Below, one piece after another: positions 41,940 through 47,519 of a stretch of DNA of 47,519 nucleotides; within the stretch, counting starts at the first letter, position 1, and every line of letters begins with the position of its first letter. Origin of the DNA: Chloroflexota bacterium (GTDB taxonomy: Bacteria > Chloroflexota > Anaerolineae > Anaerolineales > Anaerolineaceae); the NCBI GenBank assembly GCA_021372725.1, contig JAJFTV010000074.1, positions 1-47,519 of the forward strand, in the 5' to 3' direction. The position numbers and the translations under genes were made by a program. The notes beneath the pieces were generated by a model. It worked only from the letters and a program-made list of their open reading frames with translations, did no database searches and was not told the origin of the DNA.

Positions 41940-43286
41940 ATGAAATATCATATTTGGACTGAAGGCTGCCAGATGAATGTGGCAGATTCACGCAGAGCCG
42001 CCGCCGCCCTCGAACGGCTGGGTTATCATTATGCGGCTCAACCCGAAGAAGCTGACGTCATCATACTGAATACCTGTGTTGTCCGCCAAAGTGCTGAAGA
42101 CAAGGCAGTCGGCAGGCTCCAATCGCTGAAACCGCTAAAACAAAAAAATCCTGACCTGGTGATTAATTTGATGGGCTGCATGGTGGGCGTTCGAAGTGAA
42201 GCACCCAGGCTGCACAAACGTTTCCCGCAGGTGGACGTTTTTTCGCCTCCTTCTGATTTTGGCCCGCTGCTCGATTACCTGGCCCAGCGGGAAGGACAGC
42301 AGATTGAAGTGCAACAGACGCTGGACAGAAACGCCTTAATGGACGGCGCATTGGTTCTTCCGGATTATGAGAAAGGCCACCTGGTAACCGGATACCTTTC
42401 GATCGTTCTGGGCTGTTCGCATGCATGCACTTACTGTGTCATTCCCTCACGGCGCGGCCGGGAACGCAGCCGCCCGCCGGAAGGGATTTTGAAAGAAGCC
42501 CGTTCACTGGTTGAGCAGGGTGTCAGGGAAATCACCCTGCTGGGACAGATTGTCGACCGCTACGGGGTGGACTGCCCGGAGTATCCCAATTTGGCCGGTT
42601 TGTTATCGCAATTGAATGAAATCAAAGGCCTTGAAAGGCTTCGATTCTTAACATCTCACCCCAATTACATGACGGATGAGCTGCTGGATTGTGTCGCCAG
42701 CCTGCCAAAGGTAATGCCGCACCTGGAGTTGCCTGTTCAGGCCGGTGATGATGAGGTACTTGCCGATATGCGAAGAGGCTATACCGCCGGTCAATACCGG
42801 CGGCTGATTGAAAAAATCAGAAACCGCATTCCGGGGGTGTCCATCGGCACCGATGTCATTGTCGGCTTTCCGGGCGAGACGGATGCCCAGTTCCAGAATA
42901 CGTACGATCTTCTGCAGGAGTTGAAGCTGGATGTTGCACACCTGGCTCGTTATTCACCGCGCCCCGGCACCATCTCGGCCACAAGAATGCCGGACGATGT
43001 TCCGGATGAAGTGAAATGGGATCGTTTCCGCCGCCTGGAGGACTTGCAGAAAGGAATTTCCCGAGAAATCCATCAGCGCCACATCGGAACAATTACCGAA
43101 GTGCTGTTCGAAGGTCAACGCAAGGGACTGTGGTGGGGGAGGACTCCCACCAACAAGATCGTTTTCGCCGAAAAAACGATGGACGAGCATGACGACCTGC
43201 CCGGTAAAGTGGGAAAAGTAGAAATCAATTGGGCAGGACCGTGGTCGATGCGGGGGGTGCTGGTCAGCACAACCAATCAGGGATGA
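41940..43286 (+). CDS. miaB: MiaB-type tRNA methylthiotransferase (radical SAM)
   Basis: MiaB adds a methylthio group to i6A37 of tRNA. The 448-residue protein has the three domains of the family. The N-terminal cluster-binding domain has its cysteines in EGCQMN, LNTCVVR and MGCMV. The radical SAM domain has CSHACTYC for the catalytic 4Fe-4S cluster, then VIPSRRGRERSR, LLGQIVDRYG and GTDVIVGFPGET. The C-terminal part has YSPRPGT and a weak TRAM-like domain. The family also contains MtaB and RimO; the EGCQMN start and LLGQ favour MiaB. The start ATG has no ribosome site but an extended -10 seven bases upstream. A small gene overlaps its stop by four bases. Confidence 0.82.
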   Translation: MKYHIWTEGCQMNVADSRRAAAALERLGYHYAAQPEEADVIILNTCVVRQSAEDKAVGRLQSLKPLKQKNPDLVINLMGCMVGVRSEAPRLHKRFPQVDVFSPPSDFGPLLDYLAQREGQQIEVQQTLDRNALMDGALVLPDYEKGHLVTGYLSIVLGCSHACTYCVIPSRRGRERSRPPEGILKEARSLVEQGVREITLLGQIVDRYGVDCPEYPNLAGLLSQLNEIKGLERLRFLTSHPNYMTDELLDCVASLPKVMPHLELPVQAGDDEVLADMRRGYTAGQYRRLIEKIRNRIPGVSIGTDVIVGFPGETDAQFQNTYDLLQELKLDVAHLARYSPRPGTISATRMPDDVPDEVKWDRFRRLEDLQKGISREIHQRHIGTITEVLFEGQRKGLWWGRTPTNKIVFAEKTMDEHDDLPGKVGKVEINWAGPWSMRGVLVSTTNQG

Positions 43287-43486
43287 AGAGAATCCGGATG
43301 GCGTTGGCCGCTGCATTGCTGCCGATTGTGGTTTTGGGGGCTGTTTTCTTCTTTCGCAGCCCTTATCTGCGAGCCATACAGGCCGGACGTAACCAGAAGG
43401 TGGTGGCATCTATTCGCCACCTGCAAGAGCATCAGGATTGGGTGCTGGAGCAGGTTCCATTGCTTTTATGCTATACTCATCCCTGA
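43283..43486 (+). CDS. Small membrane-anchored protein coupled to miaB
   Basis: A 67-residue protein with a basic start (MKRIRM), one hydrophobic helix (~6-24) and a short, probably external tail. The ATG overlaps the miaB stop in an ATGA junction, which is the main support that it is real. A longer frame from 43229 lies inside miaB. I do not recognise it. The extended -10 of the next gene overlaps its last codons. Confidence 0.5.
   Translation: MKRIRMALAAALLPIVVLGAVFFFRSPYLRAIQAGRNQKVVASIRHLQEHQDWVLEQVPLLLCYTHP
43469..43477 (+). promoter_or_regulatory. Extended -10 promoter of the histidine-kinase gene
   Basis: TGCTATACT matches an extended -10 at 8 of 9 positions. The start of transcription would be near 43484, about 64 bases before the kinase ATG. 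It lies inside the end of the small gene. Confidence 0.4.
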
Positions 43487-43547
43487 AAAAACACCCGCAT
43501 AGTGATTTGGTGCAACAAGCAACAGGAATTATGTAAAGTTTTGGATC

Positions 43548-45131
43548 ATGGTACCCGTACCTCAAAGTTCACTTCCCCACCTATATGAAATCGGACGACG
43601 GATGGTGTCGACTCTCGATCTGGATGAAGTTGTTGCGCGGGTATTGACTAATTCGGTGGGATATGTGGGGGCTGAACGCGGGATGTTGATTGTTCTGGAC
43701 GCCAAACACCGGCCTGATATGGCGGCTGTCTATTGCAATGACAAGCTCATCCCCAGTACGCACGATACCATGTGTGAACTCCTCAGCGATGGGCTGGCCG
43801 GTTGGGTTTTACGTGAACAAAAGACGGTCGTCATTCATGATACAAGCCAGGACAATCGTTGGCTGCATCGATCGGATGATGAACCATCTCAAAGCGGTCC
43901 CAAATCTGCCGTGTGCGCCCCTCTCTGGCTGGACGGTGAGCGGTTGGTGGGAATCCTTACACTGGTCCATTCCCAACCAGGTTTCCTGAATTTTCATCAT
44001 GCTGAACTTCTCGATGCCGTTGCAGACCAGGCGGCCATTGCCATCTATAACGCCCAACAGTATCGCTCCATGGAGACCTCACAACTCCATTACCAGCAAT
44101 TGTTCGAAGATAACATCGACTCGGTAATGATTACCAGTTGGGCTGGCTGGATCCTCGAGGCGAACCGAATGTCAGCCAGTGTAACCGGTTATACAATAAG
44201 TGAATTAACCCAGCGCAGAATCACCGAATTACATCGTCCGGACTGGACAGCCCTGGGTGAAGATTATTCCATGCTTCGATCAGGTTCCCGGATGGTCAGC
44301 TTCGAGAGCGAATTGCAATGCCGCGAGGCGGGCAGGATTATACCTGTTCTGGTTTATGCTCAAAAAGTGGTTTTTAATAAAGAAGATTGCATCCAGTGGG
44401 TTTTGCGAGATATATCGGTGCGAAAGGAACTGGAGGCGCTGCAAAGTGAGCTTTTGACGATGGTTTACCACGATCTGCGATCGCCGCTTTCAAATGTTGT
44501 TTCAAGTCTGGACATGATCAGAGTAATGATACCAGATGAGTTGATGGCCAATCTGGAGCCACTGGTGAATATTGCCCTTCGATCAACGGATCGCGTGAAA
44601 AGACTGGCAGATACACTGCTGGATATCAATCACCTGGAAGCCGGACAAAAGATCACGGATATGAAGGAAGTTCGCATTCAACGTCTGGTCGGCGAAGCCG
44701 TTGATACTGTCCAGGTGACTGCGGATACCCGGCAGCATGTCATCTTGAATGAAATACCGGACGGGATGCCTTCGATCATGGTGGATGAGGATATGCTTCG
44801 CCGGGTGATGATCAACCTGCTGGAAAATGCCATTAAATTTACACCACCCCAGGGAAAAATTGTCATTGGTGGTCAACAGAAGGGCCAACTTGTGTTCCTG
44901 TGGGTGGACGATACCGGTCCCGGCATTCCACCGGAGGCCAGAGAGCGTATCTTCGACAAATTTACCCGCGTCAACATAGAAAATGCCCCGCGCGGTTTGG
45001 GGCTTGGTCTTGCATTTTGCCGACTGGCCGTAAATGCTCATGGTGGTAAAATCTGGGTCGAGGACAGACAGCCTCATGGCAGTCGTTTTATTTTTTCACT
45101 GCCGATTGATTACAACAATCAGCCACAATAA
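43548..45131 (+). CDS. GAF-PAS sensor histidine kinase
   Basis: A 527-residue cytoplasmic kinase without membrane segments. A GAF domain (~10-165) and a PAS domain (~178-300, with WILEANRMSASVTGY) sense signals. The dimerisation helix has the H-box VYHDLRSPLSN with phosphorylated His308. The ATP-binding domain (~400-525) has the N-box NLLENAIKFTP, G1 DDTGPGIPPEARERIFDKF and G2 GLGLGLAF. No response-regulator gene is next to it, so the partner is elsewhere. The metallo-beta-lactamase-fold gene follows after 23 bases and may be cotranscribed. The signal is unknown. Confidence 0.92.
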   Translation: MVPVPQSSLPHLYEIGRRMVSTLDLDEVVARVLTNSVGYVGAERGMLIVLDAKHRPDMAAVYCNDKLIPSTHDTMCELLSDGLAGWVLREQKTVVIHDTSQDNRWLHRSDDEPSQSGPKSAVCAPLWLDGERLVGILTLVHSQPGFLNFHHAELLDAVADQAAIAIYNAQQYRSMETSQLHYQQLFEDNIDSVMITSWAGWILEANRMSASVTGYTISELTQRRITELHRPDWTALGEDYSMLRSGSRMVSFESELQCREAGRIIPVLVYAQKVVFNKEDCIQWVLRDISVRKELEALQSELLTMVYHDLRSPLSNVVSSLDMIRVMIPDELMANLEPLVNIALRSTDRVKRLADTLLDINHLEAGQKITDMKEVRIQRLVGEAVDTVQVTADTRQHVILNEIPDGMPSIMVDEDMLRRVMINLLENAIKFTPPQGKIVIGGQQKGQLVFLWVDDTGPGIPPEARERIFDKFTRVNIENAPRGLGLGLAFCRLAVNAHGGKIWVEDRQPHGSRFIFSLPIDYNNQPQ

Positions 45132-45154
45132 TAACAATCTTTACAGGAGATTCA

Positions 45155-46021
45155 ATGCAGGAAATCGGTCCAAATGTATTTATTGAAACGGGGTTCGCAG
45201 GGGTGACCTTGGGTGTGATCACGATGGGGAGTGGCGTGATCATGATCGATGCGCCATTTCTTCCGGAAGATATTCGTTCCTGGCGCTCTTCCCTTGCGAT
45301 GATGAATGGAGGAACGGACAGATTTTTGATCAACCTGGATGCCCATGTGGACCGCATCGTGGGCGCCCGGGCAATGGATTGCATCGTTGTTGGACAGGAA
45401 GAACTCGCCCATATTTTCCAGACGCGGCCTTTTCCTTACCGTTCACAATCCATGACCACCGGGGCTGAATGGGAAAACTATGAAAGCCTGGGAACTTTCC
45501 GTTGGGCTCCACCCGAGCTGACATTTAAAAATGAAATGACAATGCATTGGGATGATATGCCGGTTGTTCTGCAACAATGCTGCGGAGCAGAATTGGGTTC
45601 GTTATGGGTAAATCTTCCTTCCCAACGCATCCTTTTTTTAGGGGATCTGGTCATCCCGAATCAACCGCCTTTTTTGGCCAATGCTCAAATCCCGTTGTGG
45701 GTTGAAACGCTCAATCTCTTGCTGGAACCGGAATTTGACGGCTATACCCTGATTGGCGGACGAAGTGGAGTGATCAGACAAGAGGATATTCGCTGGCAAA
45801 TCCGGTTTCTCGAAAAAGTACAGAATTTGCTTGAAGAATTAAAAGACCAGAATACCCCTGAAAGTGAAATCGAAGCCATGATTCCCTGTTTGATGGCTGA
45901 ATTTGAAGATTCCCCCTCACAAATGGCGCTTTTCCAAAAACGTCTGAATTGGGGATTGACCATGTATTATTTACGGAATTACTTTCCGGAAAATATCAAA
46001 GAGACAGAGGCACAGGATTGA
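45155..46021 (+). CDS. Metallo-beta-lactamase-fold protein lacking metal ligands
   Basis: A 288-residue protein with the start of an MBL fold (IGPNVFIETGFAGVTLGVITMGSGVIMIDAP, the usual first hairpins). The metal motif HxHxDH is DAHVDR (62-67), with only the second His and the Asp kept. The GHTPGS site is CGAELGS (143-149), with no His. The FLGD motif (161-164) is kept. A di-zinc or di-iron site is therefore unlikely, and it may be a binding protein or use another chemistry. A C-terminal helical tail (~215-288) is present. AGGAG precedes the ATG. The stop overlaps the asparaginase TTG start. Confidence 0.7.
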   Translation: MQEIGPNVFIETGFAGVTLGVITMGSGVIMIDAPFLPEDIRSWRSSLAMMNGGTDRFLINLDAHVDRIVGARAMDCIVVGQEELAHIFQTRPFPYRSQSMTTGAEWENYESLGTFRWAPPELTFKNEMTMHWDDMPVVLQQCCGAELGSLWVNLPSQRILFLGDLVIPNQPPFLANAQIPLWVETLNLLLEPEFDGYTLIGGRSGVIRQEDIRWQIRFLEKVQNLLEELKDQNTPESEIEAMIPCLMAEFEDSPSQMALFQKRLNWGLTMYYLRNYFPENIKETEAQD

Positions 46022-47124
46022 AAACGATATCTGATTTTAAGCAAGGAAACTTGCGCCAAGGAAACTTGAGCCAAGGTGACTTGTACCACGATTACCTGCC
46101 GGTGGTCGAACTTACACGTGGCGCAATTACCGAATCGGTTCACCTGGGTTCTATTGCAGTAGTGGATGCGGACGGCCGTTTATTGGCGAGTTATGGCAAT
46201 GCCGACACGGTGACATTTTTACGCTCGTCTGCAAAGCCTATCCAGGCCATCTCCTTTGTGGAAGATGGGGGAATGGAAGCATTTGGTTTCACGGAAGAGG
46301 AGTTGTCGCTGATCTGTGCTTCCCATCATGGCACCGATGATCATGCCAAAACGGCTGCTTCCATGCAGAAAAAGATTGGAGTGAGTGAAAATGACCTGCT
46401 GTGCGGGGTGCATTGGCCGTCAGATCACGCGACTGCAAATGCCATGCTTTTACACAATGAAAAGCCAACCCCCAACCGGCATAATTGTTCAGGAAAACAT
46501 ACCGGCATGCTGGCGAATTGCAGGCTGCATGGTTTTCCCATTGCCGATTACATCCAGGCAGATCACCCGCTTCAGCAGTTGATTTTGAAGGTAAATTGTG
46601 AAATGTGGAATATGCCGGCCGAAGAAGTGGAAATTGGAATCGATGGTTGTTCTGTTCCCGTATTCGGGATTTCGCTGTACAAAGCGGCGCTGGGTTTTGC
46701 CAGACTCTGTGACCCTGCCGATCTGCCCGAACGGCGTGCTGACGCCTGCCGCCGGATTACTTCGGCTATGACCACCTACCCCAGGATGATCGCCAACGAC
46801 GGGTCGTTTGACACGGAATTAATGCGGGCCGGTCAGGGCCGTCTGGTTTGCAAAGCCGGTGCGGAGGGTTTTCGGAATATTGGCATCATGCCTGGCGTGA
46901 CAGGTTTTTCCGGGCGGGGAATCGGTATTGCAATGAAGATTCTGGATGGTGACCAGCGGGGAGGAATCACCAGCCTGGTGGCGATGGAAGTGCTCCGCCA
47001 GTTGGGTGCCATCTCTGCCGGGGAAATGGATCAATTGAAAGAATTTGATACCCGTCCCATAAAGAACTGGCGCGGATTGGAGGTCGGGGTCATCCGCCCG
47101 GTCTTTTCGTTAAACATGTATTAG
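46018..47124 (+). CDS. Asparaginase II family protein
   Basis: Members of this family (PF06089-type) hydrolyse asparagine or related amides and differ from the classic L-asparaginases. Typical blocks are PVVELTRGAITESVH near residue 30, TFLRSSAKPIQA, the CASHHGTDDHAKTA segment, the NCSGKHTGMLA block with the likely nucleophile region, and DGCSVPVFGISL. The frame begins with TTG 46018, which overlaps the upstream TGA (TTGA). The first 20 residues are three tandem Gln-Gly-Asn/Asp-Leu units from a 15-base repeat. True initiation may be at an inner TTG (46066 or 46081), each with AAGG close upstream. The core is normal; the start is uncertain. Confidence 0.88.
   Translation: MKTISDFKQGNLRQGNLSQGDLYHDYLPVVELTRGAITESVHLGSIAVVDADGRLLASYGNADTVTFLRSSAKPIQAISFVEDGGMEAFGFTEEELSLICASHHGTDDHAKTAASMQKKIGVSENDLLCGVHWPSDHATANAMLLHNEKPTPNRHNCSGKHTGMLANCRLHGFPIADYIQADHPLQQLILKVNCEMWNMPAEEVEIGIDGCSVPVFGISLYKAALGFARLCDPADLPERRADACRRITSAMTTYPRMIANDGSFDTELMRAGQGRLVCKAGAEGFRNIGIMPGVTGFSGRGIGIAMKILDGDQRGGITSLVAMEVLRQLGAISAGEMDQLKEFDTRPIKNWRGLEVGVIRPVFSLNMY
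46042..46086 (+). repeat. Three tandem 15-base units at the asparaginase start
   Basis: The units begin CAAGGAAACTTGCGC, CAAGGAAACTTGAGC and CAAGGTGACTTGTAC. The length keeps the frame and adds QGNL-type pentapeptides. Each unit contains AAGG followed three or so bases later by TTG, so each could act as a ribosome site and start. Confidence 0.8.
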
Positions 47125-47191
47125 TTTACGGGTCAGTTTCTATTAAGCGGCACTTACAACACGCCAGGAATGGAGGGTAATCCTTCAGGAA

Positions 47192-47227
47192 ATGTCATTC
47201 CGAATGGAATGAGGAATCCGCCCAAGG
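47192..47227 (+). repeat. Dispersed repeat core, divergent partial copy
   Basis: It reads ATGTCATTCCGAATGGAATG, then AGGAATCCGCCCAAGG. The head and the CCGCCCAAG tail match the repeat core. The middle is divergent. Confidence 0.4.
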
Positions 47228-47292
47228 GTCTATTTCCACATCGGGCCAATTAATCACCAGGCTCTTGGGCGGATATCTCACCTCTTAAGAAA

Positions 47293-47447
47293 CTTGAAAT
47301 GGGATATGCGGGTACAAGGTGGGCGTGGTGTTTCGGATGAAATTGTCCTGGCGTAACTATCCTCGTTGTCACGCTGAGCGCAGTGAAGCGTCCGCCCAAG
47401 AGCCTGCGCCACAATTAACTCGATACGGAAATAGTATATGGACGTAT
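47293..47447 (+). repeat. Dispersed repeat, copy E (full length)
   Basis: About 155 bases that align with copy A at 30000-30154, with about 85-90% identity by eye. It includes CACGCTGAGCGCAGTGAAG followed by CGTCCGCCCAAGAG, and then TAACTCGATACGGAAA. A minus-strand frame across it looks like a chance product of the repeat. Confidence 0.75.
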
Positions 47448-47519
47448 CGGTGCAGATAAAGAATGATGCGAAGATGAGCACCAGGATGACATTGCGGGTG
47501 GATATGTGCATATCAGACG

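Larger units (their letters stand above)
47125..47519. other. Repeat-rich spacer at the window end
   Basis: No gene is supported in these 395 bases. They hold a divergent repeat core (47192-47227), an 11-base inverted pair (ATCCGCCCAAG at 47216-47226 with its complement at 47264-47274) and dispersed repeat copy E (47293-47447). Confidence 0.55.

Noticed and set aside
47278..47511. A 77-residue minus-strand frame near the window end
   Set aside because: It runs through repeat copy E and has no ribosome site or similarity.
1..47519. tRNA, rRNA, CRISPR arrays and intact insertion sequences
   Set aside because: I looked through the intergenic regions and found no cloverleaf-type sequence, regular spaced repeats or transposase frame.

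Overview
The window looks like chromosomal DNA of a Chloroflexota bacterium, most likely of the Anaerolineae type. This is an inference without database support. It rests on many exported proteins with Thr/Pro-rich linkers, a sortase and an LPQTG protein in a genome without an obvious gram-positive wall operon, a MutL-like/DUF6754-like gene cluster, and rubrerythrin, which suggests an anaerobic or oxygen-shy life. Base composition is near 50% GC by eye, except for the first kilobase, which is clearly AT-rich. I see no rRNA, tRNA, CRISPR array, phage genes or intact transposase.

Layout. 1-4.3 kb: end of a surface-polysaccharide region (two membrane glycosyltransferases, D-aminoacyl-tRNA deacylase, initiating sugar transferase). 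4.3-9.6 kb: BMP-like lipoprotein, NfuA-type Fe-S carrier, then HAD phosphatase, membrane/SH3 protein and phosphohexomutase on the plus strand. 9.6-17.8 kb: an LPQTG protein and a tightly packed minus-strand operon of seven genes (small protein, DUF6754-like protein, two polytopic proteins, a zinc-ribbon membrane protein with repeated Trp motifs, a MutL-like actin-fold ATPase, a barrel-sandwich-like protein). This operon is the best candidate for an undescribed system. 18.0-20.2 kb: thioredoxin/CcdA-like membrane protein and a PIG-L deacetylase. 20.3-24.8 kb: minus-strand operon of an orphan PEP/pyruvate-binding-domain protein, an ElyC/YdcF protein, a sortase and a small membrane protein, closed by a good terminator. 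25.0-28.5 kb: dnaN, an Eis-like acetyltransferase and rubrerythrin. 28.5-30.2 kb: a MITE-like element, a sugar-nucleotide epimerase and a dispersed repeat.

30.2-38.0 kb: a long plus-strand run of 3-methyladenine glycosylase, bactofilin, a CPBP-type protein lacking its histidines, a ProRS homologue with an eroded active site but intact-looking editing and anticodon domains, a DegT aminotransferase, a PH-like membrane protein, a DUF92 protein and an MFS transporter. 38.0-40.5 kb: a repeat-rich spacer, an FmdB zinc ribbon and a DUF4173 protein. 40.5-47.1 kb: a C39-like peptidase with TPRs divergent from a MiaB-type methylthiotransferase, a small membrane protein, an orphan hybrid-input histidine kinase, a metallo-beta-lactamase-fold protein without its metal ligands and an asparaginase II. 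The window ends in another copy of the dispersed repeat.

Themes. Several genes have an ATG only 6-7 bases after a -10-like hexamer and no Shine-Dalgarno sequence, which suggests leaderless mRNAs. Three enzymes-by-fold (ProRS-like, CPBP, MBL) lack key catalytic residues. Cell-envelope functions dominate: glycosylation, sortase anchoring, ElyC-like protein, bactofilin, lipoprotein and the seven-gene operon.
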